Origin: Leptolyngbya iicbica LK
GTDB lineage: Bacteria > Cyanobacteriota > Cyanobacteriia > Phormidesmidales > Phormidesmidaceae
Reading direction: 5' to 3'
DNA length: 64,000 bases
NCBI RefSeq assembly: GCF_004212215.1
Contig: NZ_QVFV01000002.1
Location: forward strand, 784,911 to 848,910
Positions 9,079 through 16,097 of this stretch are shown in pieces (the stretch's first letter is position 1; every line of letters begins with the position of its first letter). Position numbers and translations under genes: made by a program. Below the pieces are notes generated by a model. The model did no database searches, had not been told where the DNA came from, and saw only the letters and a list, made by a program, of their open reading frames with translations.

Positions 9079-10647
9079 ATGAATGCTCAGGGGCCTTGTG
9101 CGGTGGCCGATACCCAGACTCACCCTTTGTCGACGTTAGAACGGCAGCTCCGATGGCTGTTGCCGACCGATTTATACGCTGCGGCCTGGGTCGATCCGTC
9201 GCCCGCCATGCTGACCAAAGTATTCGAACATTTGCGGACCCTACAGCACGTCTTAATCGACTACGTGCCCCGTGATGTGTGGGATACCCCCCCCGAGCCG
9301 GGGCAGCAGCGCTATGGCTGGCAAGAAGGCACCCTCCTCTTTACTGATCTCGCTGGCTTTACCCCCCTCCTCGAAGCCTGCTCGGCAGAGGGTATGGATG
9401 GTGCAGAGCTGTTGCTGCGGGTCTTGAATAATTATTTCTCCAGCATGATTGAGATCATCAGCAAGTCGAGCGGCAACTTGCTGGAATTTACAGGTGATGC
9501 CCTGCTGGTGCAGTTTAATACCGGCGATCCGCAGCGCGATATTGTCCAGGCGATCAACACGGGCTTGCGGATGCAGCGAGCCATGGATAGTTTTCAACAA
9601 ATTGCCACCTTTCGGGGGGAGCTGTCGCTATACATGCGCGTGGGGATTCACTCGGGCCGATATATTACCGCTGATATTGGCACCCCCCAGCGGATGGCCC
9701 ATGTCTTGTTAGGACAAGCGGTCACACTCGCCAAACAGGCCGAAGGCGCCGGCAGCATTCAGCAGGTGTCGCTGACTTCAGCGGTCAAAGCACAGTTAGG
9801 CGATCGCGTAGCCCTGCTCCCCAATGGGGATGATCTCCATTGGCTGGTGTTGGATGATCTCAGCGATGAAGAACTGGGTGAATACGAAATCACGGTGGCT
9901 CGCCGTCGCAGCACGTCCATGTTTTTTGACCGCACCGTTTCCGGCCTGCTGGAAGAAATTGACACGGTGCTGCACCGGGTGGAACCGCTGGCCAGCTACA
10001 TGCCGCGATCGGTGTTGCAGCTCATTGTGGATACCGCGTCAGAGCGCCGCATTCCTCCGGCATTTCCCACCATTGCGGTAGCTTTCGTCAACTTGATGGG
10101 GTTGCCCGAGTCGGTCGATAAAGCGTTGCCCGAAGAAACGGCGGCGATCGTTGATTGCTTTTCCCAGGCGTTTTCCCTCATCAACGGCATTGTTGAACTG
10201 AAGGGCGGAATTTTGCAAAAGGTCACTTACCACTCGATTGGGTCAGAAATGTTGATCCATTTTGGGGTGCTAAATCCTGACGAGAGTGATCCTCATCGAG
10301 CGGCGGCTGCGATGCTGATGATTCGCGATGTGGTGAGCTCGATCAAGCCGCCCATCGTCCAAGGCCAACCCATTCAGCTGACCTGTCGCATTGGCCTTAC
10401 ATACGGCTCTGTATTTGCGGCCGAGATTGGCGAGCGGCGCGGTCGGCGAGAGTTCAACGTGCTAGGCGATACGGTGAATACAGCATCCCGGATTATGAGC
10501 CGCGCCGGAGAAAACGAAATTTGGATGAATCAGGTGATGGCAGAGCAGATTCAAGCCGATTTCACCACAGTGCCGCTGGGGGTGATGAGCCTCAAGGGCA
10601 AAACGCAAGCCCAACCCATTTTTGCCTTGGCCGCCAAGGGGAGTTAA
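9079..10647 (+). CDS. Soluble tandem class III adenylate/guanylate cyclase (sAC-like)
   Basis: A 522-residue protein with no transmembrane segment and two cyclase homology domains. The first (about 82-275) has the metal-binding aspartates D90 (LFTDLAGFT) and D140 (EFTGDALLVQF) but lacks the transition-state Asn/Arg pair (VTLAKQAE instead). The second (about 325-520) has lost both aspartates (VAFVNLMG, SIGSEML) but keeps N467 and R471 in LGDTVNTASRIMS. Together they can build one complete catalytic site at the domain interface, as in mammalian soluble adenylyl cyclase, which the FVNLM sequence also recalls. It probably makes cAMP, although purine specificity is not settled. No sensor domain is fused. 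The ATG has a GAGGGA sequence about 10 nt upstream. Confidence 0.85.
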   Translation: MNAQGPCAVADTQTHPLSTLERQLRWLLPTDLYAAAWVDPSPAMLTKVFEHLRTLQHVLIDYVPRDVWDTPPEPGQQRYGWQEGTLLFTDLAGFTPLLEACSAEGMDGAELLLRVLNNYFSSMIEIISKSSGNLLEFTGDALLVQFNTGDPQRDIVQAINTGLRMQRAMDSFQQIATFRGELSLYMRVGIHSGRYITADIGTPQRMAHVLLGQAVTLAKQAEGAGSIQQVSLTSAVKAQLGDRVALLPNGDDLHWLVLDDLSDEELGEYEITVARRRSTSMFFDRTVSGLLEEIDTVLHRVEPLASYMPRSVLQLIVDTASERRIPPAFPTIAVAFVNLMGLPESVDKALPEETAAIVDCFSQAFSLINGIVELKGGILQKVTYHSIGSEMLIHFGVLNPDESDPHRAAAAMLMIRDVVSSIKPPIVQGQPIQLTCRIGLTYGSVFAAEIGERRGRREFNVLGDTVNTASRIMSRAGENEIWMNQVMAEQIQADFTTVPLGVMSLKGKTQAQPIFALAAKGS

Positions 10648-10702
10648 CGGCGGGGGGCGCAAAAGAGGATAATAGGGACGCTAATGTGTATTGCGATCGC
10701 CC

Positions 10703-11338
10703 ATGTCTTTATCTGCCACGGCTATTCCCATCGACGCCATCCGTTACAACGACCAGGGGTTAGTGCCCGCCATCGTGCAAGACTATCTCGACGGCACCGT
10801 GCTAATGATGGCCTGGATGAATGCCACCTCACTACAGAAGACCTTGGAGACCGGCGAAACCTGGTTTTGGAGCCGCTCACGTCAAGAGCTGTGGCATAAA
10901 GGGGCGACTTCGGGCCATTTACAAAAAGTGCAGACGGTACGGTATGACTGCGACAGTGATGCGCTGCTCATAACGGTGGAACAGGAAGGCGATATTGCCT
11001 GCCACACGGGCGAGCGCAGTTGCTTTCACCAAATTGCGGGCACAGTGACGGCGCCCCCGGCTGACACGCTGTCTCAAGTCTTTGCAGTGATTTGCGATCG
11101 CCAGCAGCATCCCCAAGCCGAGTCTTACACCAATAAGCTGTTGCAGGGCGGCGATAACAAAATCCTCAAAAAGATCGGCGAAGAAGGGGCCGAAGTGGTC
11201 ATGGCCTGCAAAGATGATGACCCCGAGGCGATCGCCGGAGAAGTCGCCGACCTGTTTTATCACACCCTCGTCGCGCTCGCTCATCACCAAGTCGATCTCA
11301 AGGCGGTTTACCAAAAGCTACAGGCTCGCCGCAGATAA
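10703..11338 (+). CDS. hisIE: Bifunctional phosphoribosyl-AMP cyclohydrolase/phosphoribosyl-ATP pyrophosphatase
   Basis: A 211-residue enzyme for steps 2 and 3 of histidine synthesis. The ATG at 10703 is used rather than an in-frame TTG at 10691. The N-terminal HisI half (about 1-115) shows [38 protein letters not shown] and the zinc cysteine in [10 protein letters not shown]. The C-terminal HisE half (about 120-211) shows [30 protein letters not shown] and [13 protein letters not shown], the metal-binding MazG-like helices. The domain order and length are standard for the fused bacterial enzyme. The gene is 55 bp downstream of the cyclase gene on the same strand, but no functional link is suggested. 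Other his genes are not nearby, as is common in cyanobacteria. Confidence 0.95.
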   Translation: MSLSATAIPIDAIRYNDQGLVPAIVQDYLDGTVLMMAWMNATSLQKTLETGETWFWSRSRQELWHKGATSGHLQKVQTVRYDCDSDALLITVEQEGDIACHTGERSCFHQIAGTVTAPPADTLSQVFAVICDRQQHPQAESYTNKLLQGGDNKILKKIGEEGAEVVMACKDDDPEAIAGEVADLFYHTLVALAHHQVDLKAVYQKLQARRR

Positions 11339-11564
11339 GTTCCAAACAATGACTTAAGTGGAGAAATGATGATATGAAGCTACACTTGAGCCATTATCCA
11401 AGCTGTCCCGTAATATGTGCTGAGGATGATGCTGGTGGCCGATGATAAGCTTCACAAAGGGAGGCTCAATCGTCTGTTCTCAGGTTGCTCCCACATCCTC
11501 CATATTGATTTCCCCAGGTTCAGGGTTGTAACTGCCGTTGCGATGGGAACGGCAACTTAAGCTA

Positions 11565-12353
11565 ATGGCCAGACTGATCGCCCTTCAAGCTTGCCGTCAC
11601 GGTATTGGTTGCTCTCATTTAGTTGCCAATTTAGCCGTCATTCTGATGCATTGCGGCTATCGGGTCGGGCTGCTGGATACCGACCTGCAAGTAGGGGGCA
11701 TGCGATCGCTATTTGGCTTAGAGACCGATACCTCGACCGATGCCGTCGCTTATTGGTGGCTACAGTCCGATGAGCGATCGCCAGAACGCCTCAAAGCAGA
11801 GCGCTACCTCCACGGCGATGCGCCCCCAGATACGACCGCCGGGATTTATATCAGCTCGCTCGCCCGCTACCTAGCTCAAGGCCACACCGCACAGCGAGCC
11901 ATGCCGCAGCAGTATGACTTAGAAAAACCCTATGAACTGCTGCAACAACTGGGCGAGGAACTCGCCTTAGACTTTTGGCTGGTGGATAATCAACCGGAAT
12001 TGAGCGACAAAAATTTAATGGGGCTTTCATTAGCAGACAGCGCCCTGATTTTGATGCAGCTTGATCCCTATGATTTACAACGGACCGCCGTCCTGATCGA
12101 AATCATCGAGCAATTGGAAATCTCGAAAACGTGGCTGGTGCCCTCACTGGTTTTACCCACCATTGAGACCAAAGTGGTGAAGCAAATGCTGGAAAATACT
12201 TACGATTATCCCGTTGCGGGGATTCTCTATCTCACCGAAGAATTAGCCGGACTCGCCAGCCGGGGCATTTTTTGTCTACATCATCCCAAGCATCCGCTGA
12301 CCCAAACGATGATTGCGATCGCCCGCCAGCTAGAACAGGATGCTTTAACCTGA
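11565..12353 (+). CDS. ParA/MinD-like protein with degenerate Walker A (pseudo-ATPase)
   Basis: A 262-residue SIMIBI-fold protein related to ParA, MinD and CpaE/TadZ. The N-terminal loop reads ACRHGIGCSHLVANLA where an active ParA has KGGVGKTT, so both the signature lysine and the P-loop lysine are gone (Arg and Cys). The A' region VGLLDTDLQVGGMRSLFGL (about 34-52) and the Walker-B-like FWLVDNQPELSD are kept in shape, with Asn after the Asp. ATP hydrolysis is therefore doubtful; CpaE/TadZ polarity factors show similar loss. The ATG at 11565 is chosen over an upstream TTG/GTG region. A dispersed repeat begins about 80 bp after the stop. The partner and cargo are unknown. Confidence 0.7.
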   Translation: MARLIALQACRHGIGCSHLVANLAVILMHCGYRVGLLDTDLQVGGMRSLFGLETDTSTDAVAYWWLQSDERSPERLKAERYLHGDAPPDTTAGIYISSLARYLAQGHTAQRAMPQQYDLEKPYELLQQLGEELALDFWLVDNQPELSDKNLMGLSLADSALILMQLDPYDLQRTAVLIEIIEQLEISKTWLVPSLVLPTIETKVVKQMLENTYDYPVAGILYLTEELAGLASRGIFCLHHPKHPLTQTMIAIARQLEQDALT

Positions 12354-12430
12354 TTTACTTCGCCACGAACGGGGGCGACTATAGCGTTGTGCAGATCGCG
12401 TCGAACATCTCTTGGGCAGAAAAACGAGGA

Positions 12431-12704
12431 GCTGAGGAAGCAGGATTTTATAAAATCCCAGTTTTATCGCGCAGGTAAGACGCCTGCGCCGGGACAGCCG
12501 AGGTATCTGATTAGCGTCAATCCACTCATTCAGTACTGAATCCCCTCTTGGGTGGGGCGAAGGGGGGGGTCGGCCCTGTAACTCAAAGGGGTAAACCCAC
12601 CCCGCCCTGCGGACACCCCTCCAGTGGAGGGGATTCTGCGGAACGCTAAACAGATACGAGCCGAGACGGCTATCCACACTTAAGTTTCAATGCCCATGCC
12701 TTAA
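12431..12704 (+). repeat. Dispersed ~108-bp repeat, copy interrupted by a MITE
   Basis: The left part (12431-12502, CTGAGGAAGCAGGATTTTATA and onward) and the right part (12659-12704, AGCCGAGACGGCTATCCACA and onward) match the two halves of the intact copies at 15846-15956, 28458-28561 and 30335-30441. They are separated by the element at 12503-12657. The 7-mer AGCCGAG occurs on both sides of the insert, as expected for a target duplication. Like the other copies, it lies downstream of a gene stop codon. Confidence 0.8.
12503..12657. mobile_element. 155-bp MITE-like element with terminal inverted repeats and target duplication
   Basis: The element starts GTATCTGATTAGCGT (12503-12517) and ends ACGCTAAACAGATAC (12643-12657), which is a 15-bp inverted repeat with one mismatch. 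It is flanked by AGCCGAG direct repeats (12496-12502 and 12659-12665), extending to 8 bp with one mismatch. Inside, GAATCCCCTC and GAGGGGATTC form a second inverted pair, so the whole element can fold. No coding capacity. It sits inside a member of the dispersed repeat family, whose intact copies show the pre-insertion sequence. Confidence 0.8.
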
Positions 12705-12803
12705 ACTTTTGGGCTCTCGGCACCTGACTGCGGATTGCTATGCATGAAAAAGAGCAGAGACGTTAGTCCCTGCCCTGTATCCAATGGGTGATGGGTCGCG
12801 AAA

Positions 12804-13484
12804 CTAAATCGTATCGGTAGGCTCGCTGTCAGCCACAGAGTTGAGCCCCACGATATCTTCGTAAGCAGCAATCTGAGCGCAAATGGTGAGCGGAAAAGTC
12901 ACCAGTAAACCAACGCCAAGGCACAGTGCGCCGGCAATATTAATCAAGCCCAGCACCAGCGAAAACGCAAAAAATGAGAACCATTTTTTAGTAATGAGTT
13001 TGCGGCTAGTTTCCATTGCGGGCCAAAAGTCCAACTGTTTGTCCAACAGCAGGGGCAAAGCAAACATGTAAGCAACTGCCAAATAAATACCCGGCAGAAT
13101 GAGACAAAGGAAAGCGACACCAATCAACAGGCCACTTAAGATCGCCAGCACTAAAATTGGCAAGGCGCGATTAAACCCTTTGAAGAAATCAGCGAATGCG
13201 GTGGGGCGATTGCGCGCAATTTGAAACGCCACAATATAGATTCCAGGGATCAGCAAATTCATCAGAATGCTGCTGACAATACCGATGCCTCCCTGGCCAT
13301 CTTCGAAATCACCACTTCCGAGCGGGAAGGGAAGAATGGCTGAAAGCAGCCCCAACCCCACGAAAGTCAGTAACGTAAAGCCTACAAAAGGTAAGGCATT
13401 TGACTTGAAAATTTCCCAGCCGCGACTAACGTAATCACCGAGTTTGAAGGTGTAGTCGCGATCGCTAATATCAAATGAACTCAT
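12804..13484 (-). CDS. Polytopic membrane protein (DUF975-like)
   Basis: A 226-residue integral membrane protein with five or six hydrophobic spans at about 30-50, 70-92, 107-135, 137-152 and 165-205. The N-terminal stretch YVSRGWEIFKSNALPFVGF and the block LLIPGIYIVAFQIARN, followed by DFFKGFNRALPILVLAILSG and LPGIYLAVAYMFALPLLLD, are typical of DUF975-like and GDPD-membrane-domain families in which a helix pair repeats. The function of these proteins is not established. The ATG has no strong ribosome site. It is convergent with the ParA-like gene and ends 146 bp before petE's terminator region begins upstream. Only the membrane-protein character is certain. Confidence 0.65.
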   Translation of the reverse strand: MSSFDISDRDYTFKLGDYVSRGWEIFKSNALPFVGFTLLTFVGLGLLSAILPFPLGSGDFEDGQGGIGIVSSILMNLLIPGIYIVAFQIARNRPTAFADFFKGFNRALPILVLAILSGLLIGVAFLCLILPGIYLAVAYMFALPLLLDKQLDFWPAMETSRKLITKKWFSFFAFSLVLGLINIAGALCLGVGLLVTFPLTICAQIAAYEDIVGLNSVADSEPTDTI

Positions 13485-14024
13485 TTGTCTTATGGTTGAT
13501 AAATTGTAGTTGATTTAACCATATCCAAAGTTTGTTAAGACGCGAACAAGCTTTAGAAAAGTTTTGGCAAGTGACTCTTCTTCGTATCTTTGTGTTGCTT
13601 TTCTTAGCAAATCTGTGAGGCGATCGCGGCGTTGACCGCGGAGCATAACCGATTAACTGGGGAGAGACTGTCGGATCCGAACGACAGCTGGGTTGATTAC
13701 TTAAAGTCTCTCAAGTTGGCAAGTTTAGAACCGAACTTCTTCATTCTTGGCGAGATGTCCTGAAAATATTCCTAAAGCCATATTTTGAACGAGGCAACCC
13801 GTGTGGGATCTCCCCCCAGTAATCTGCAATTTTGGGGTGGCAACGGGCGATTTCAAACAGCAGGCTAAAACCAGACTGAGCGTCGCGATCGCGGCTCATT
13901 GGCAGCAAATACTAATGATAAAAAGCGTTTTGAGCGCAGCAAAAAGCCCCTCCTAAAAGGAGGGGCTCGCAATGAGTCTCAAGATTCAACAGACTCGATT
14001 AAAAAGGAAAAAAATTGCCAGAAG
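13485..14024. other. 540-bp interval without a gene
   Basis: No reading frame with recognisable content is present. The first ~60 bp upstream of the DUF975-like gene are AT-rich and should carry its promoter. The only clear structure is the petE terminator hairpin at 13941-13967. Confidence 0.6.
13941..13967 (-). terminator. Rho-independent terminator of petE
   Basis: On the minus strand a 10-bp GC-rich stem (AGCCCCTCCT with AGGAGGGGCT, loop of 3) is followed by five T residues. It lies 58 bp after the plastocyanin stop codon, in the right orientation. Confidence 0.85.
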
Positions 14025-14444
14025 TTAGCCTTCGACAGTGATGGTACCGACCATTCCAGCACCCCGGTGAGGCGCACAGAAATAGCCATAGTCACCGGCG
14101 GGCATATCAGCAGTGAAAGTGGTGGAGTAGTTTTCACCGGGGGCAAAGGTCAATTGAGAGTGAGAAATCTTATCAGCTAAGTCTTTATCGCCACCGGGCA
14201 CTTGGTTGCCATCAAAAATCACATTATGAGGCGCCATTTTATTGTTAACCCAAGTCACGGTGTCGCCGGGTTTAACGGTAAGCTTAGCGGGCTCAAACAC
14301 CAACAAGCCAGAATCGGAACCCATTTTGACTTCGTAGTCAGTGGCCATTGCCGGAGATGCAGCAATCGCAAAAGTGGTGAATACCACCATCAAAGCCAAG
14401 CAGGCCAAGCCAAAACGGCGCATGGAGTGTGCAATCTGTTTCAT
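14025..14444 (-). CDS. petE: Plastocyanin
   Basis: A 139-residue precursor of the lumenal blue copper protein that carries electrons from cytochrome b6f to photosystem I. The signal peptide has a twin-basic start, a hydrophobic core at about 11-28 and an AMA-TD cleavage site after residue 34. The four copper ligands are all visible: H73 (APHNV), C123 and H126 (YFCAPH) and M131 (GAGM). The mature length of about 105 residues is standard. The gene is monocistronic, with its own terminator at 13941-13967. In cyanobacteria petE is usually copper-regulated against cytochrome c6, but no operator was recognised here. Confidence 0.97.
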   Translation of the reverse strand: MKQIAHSMRRFGLACLALMVVFTTFAIAASPAMATDYEVKMGSDSGLLVFEPAKLTVKPGDTVTWVNNKMAPHNVIFDGNQVPGGDKDLADKISHSQLTFAPGENYSTTFTADMPAGDYGYFCAPHRGAGMVGTITVEG

Positions 14445-14599
14445 ATGAACCTCTAAACAGCTAACTTATCTCGACTGTTAGTAGAAGTTTACCGTGAAGC
14501 GTCACAAACTACACCTCCTGTAAGCGGGAGATTTAGAAGTTGCAAAAATTCTTGCAGCACCATCAAGACGTGGCCTTGCGGGCACTCACTCGATAGTTT

Positions 14600-15262
14600 T
14601 TACTCGGAAGTCATTTCTGAGTTGCCGATGTCGTCCAAGTCAGCAAAGTCGAAGGTTTGGGCTGCTTCAACATCGAGTTCTTCTTCATTTAGCGGGGTCG
14701 CAGGGGTTGTCTCCAGCGGCTCGTCAGTCACCGTATTCACATAAGTAATGGCTGGCAGGCCCGCGCCTTTCAGCCCCCTGGAAATGCGCTCGGGACTGTG
14801 GGGAAACACGATAAAAAGGGGACGAATGGTGTTGGCCTCGTCGCTGACCAGGTGCTGATAGCGGGCAGGCAATAACCACTCATAGCCGCGATCGAGCAAT
14901 ATCTGGGTCTGCCGCCAGCGCATTAATAAATCGGAAAAATCTTCGTTGGGGCGATGAATGAACAGCAGAATCTCGACCCCGGTTTTGATTTTCCATTCGG
15001 GGTCGCACATCAGCAGGGCGACGTCGCAGGGCAACAGCACCGACTCTCCCGCGTTCAGGTGCATGCCTGCGTGGCCGGTCGGCTCGACTGAGCTACGGAC
15101 CTTGATCACGGGCAGCGGCATCGTGACCACACTTTCTTTGGGGCGGCGCATGCTGGGAATGACTTCCAAATACGGTCGGTGCTGCTTGAGCAGCGCGATC
15201 GCGCCATCATAGGCACTACTTGCCGCAAGAAGGTTCTCATAGTGAACCTGCTGGATAGTCAT
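14600..15262 (-). CDS. Conserved cyanobacterial hypothetical protein
   Basis: The ATG at 15262 is chosen because GGAG lies 5 nt upstream on the minus strand; earlier in-frame starts lack a site. The 220-residue product is soluble, with a mixed alpha/beta core (about 1-175) including LLAASSAYDGAIALLKQH, SVLLPCDVALLMCDPEW and ILLFIHRPNEDFSDLLMRW, and an acidic tail (about 180-220, many Glu, Asp, Thr). I do not recognise a named family. It is divergent from the DUF6464 gene with 220 bp between the starts. The stop lies 155 bp upstream of the petE start on the same strand, so it is probably not in the petE transcript. Confidence 0.6.
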   Translation of the reverse strand: MTIQQVHYENLLAASSAYDGAIALLKQHRPYLEVIPSMRRPKESVVTMPLPVIKVRSSVEPTGHAGMHLNAGESVLLPCDVALLMCDPEWKIKTGVEILLFIHRPNEDFSDLLMRWRQTQILLDRGYEWLLPARYQHLVSDEANTIRPLFIVFPHSPERISRGLKGAGLPAITYVNTVTDEPLETTPATPLNEEELDVEAAQTFDFADLDDIGNSEMTSE

Positions 15263-15482
15263 AGAAACTCCGGTCATTCGCCTTCGGTGCCATCTTAGCC
15301 AACCCCTTTGGGCTATCGCCAACCCTGCCATCGTTTACTGACACGGGATTACTCGCGAGCTTTGGGGTATGCGCTTATGATGAAGGGCGTCGTTTGATTC
15401 CAACAGGGAAGGATCGTCAAGCTCCGCTCCCCCTGGAAGGTTGCTGAAGCGGCGATCGCCCTCACTGTGTAGATCTAGAGTT

Positions 15483-15842
15483 ATGGATCAGACTTTGCCT
15501 CCGACTGAGCTGATTTTGAATGCTCCGCCGCGATCGCTGGGCCAGGTGCCGCTGGATTGGCAACCCCAACCGGGCAATCAGCTCATTCACGATGGGCAGG
15601 TCTACACCGTGTTAGAACGGCGGCATCGATATCAGTTCACCGCCAGTCGTTACCAGCTGCACAAGATTGATTTGTATGTGCAATTGGCGGGGAATGCCGA
15701 GGAGAAAAGCTGGCTGGGCGATCGCTGGGTGCTGGGTGACATCAGTTGTGAATACAACGCTCGTTCCGAGCTGGTGCGCTGTGCGGTGAATCCCGATGGG
15801 CCTTGTCAGAACTGTGCGCATTATCAGCGCCGCGAATCATAG
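15483..15842 (+). CDS. DUF6464 family protein
   Basis: The 119-residue product from ATG 15483 ends in a cysteine-rich signature, CEYNARSELVRCAVNPDGPC followed by two residues and another Cys, which I associate with the cyanobacterial DUF6464 family. The four cysteines suggest a metal site or disulphides. The first half carries a beta-rich stretch (GQVYTVLERRHRYQF) that may be a small barrel. No function is known for the family. A dispersed repeat begins four bases after the stop codon. The in-frame region upstream of 15483 lacks family character, so the ATG is preferred. Confidence 0.7.
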   Translation: MDQTLPPTELILNAPPRSLGQVPLDWQPQPGNQLIHDGQVYTVLERRHRYQFTASRYQLHKIDLYVQLAGNAEEKSWLGDRWVLGDISCEYNARSELVRCAVNPDGPCQNCAHYQRRES

Positions 15843-15845
15843 GCG

Positions 15846-15956
15846 CTGAGGAATCAGGATTTTTATCAAATTCAAGTCTTGTCGGGCAAGCATCTTGCTT
15901 ACTCCTGAACAGCCGAGACGGCTGTCCACACTTCGTTAAATTCCCATTCCTGGGCA
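15846..15956 (+). repeat. Dispersed ~108-bp repeat, intact copy
   Basis: Runs from CTGAGGAATCAGGATTTTTA to CCCATTCCTGGGC. Its core AACAGCCGAGACGGCTGTCC is a palindrome (ACAGCCG-AGA-CGGCTGT) shared by all four copies in the window. The ends GAGGAAT and ATTCCTGG are roughly inverted. It starts right after the DUF6464 stop codon. Confidence 0.8.
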
Positions 15957-16097
15957 CTTAAACAATCTCCCCAAGACCGAAAGGCTGCTGTCGGGGTTTA
16001 GTAGTGCCAAACCCCGACCATTGGAGAGGCTATTTGCAAGCCCCTCGCCAGGCGGTTCCACCAACAGGTTCGGAACTGGGAGCGATTGATGCGGCTG

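Larger units (their letters stand above)
12354..12803. other. Gene-free interval occupied by a compound repeat
   Basis: No convincing gene lies between the ParA-like gene and the DUF975-like gene. The interval is mostly a copy of a ~108-bp dispersed repeat split by a 155-bp MITE-like element (both listed separately). The last 100 bp (12705-12803) shows nothing I can name. Confidence 0.7.

Noticed and set aside
12345..12677. Minus-strand frame over the repeat region at 12.4-12.7 kb
   Set aside because: It reads through the dispersed repeat and the MITE. No protein family, and the coding look comes from repeat sequence.
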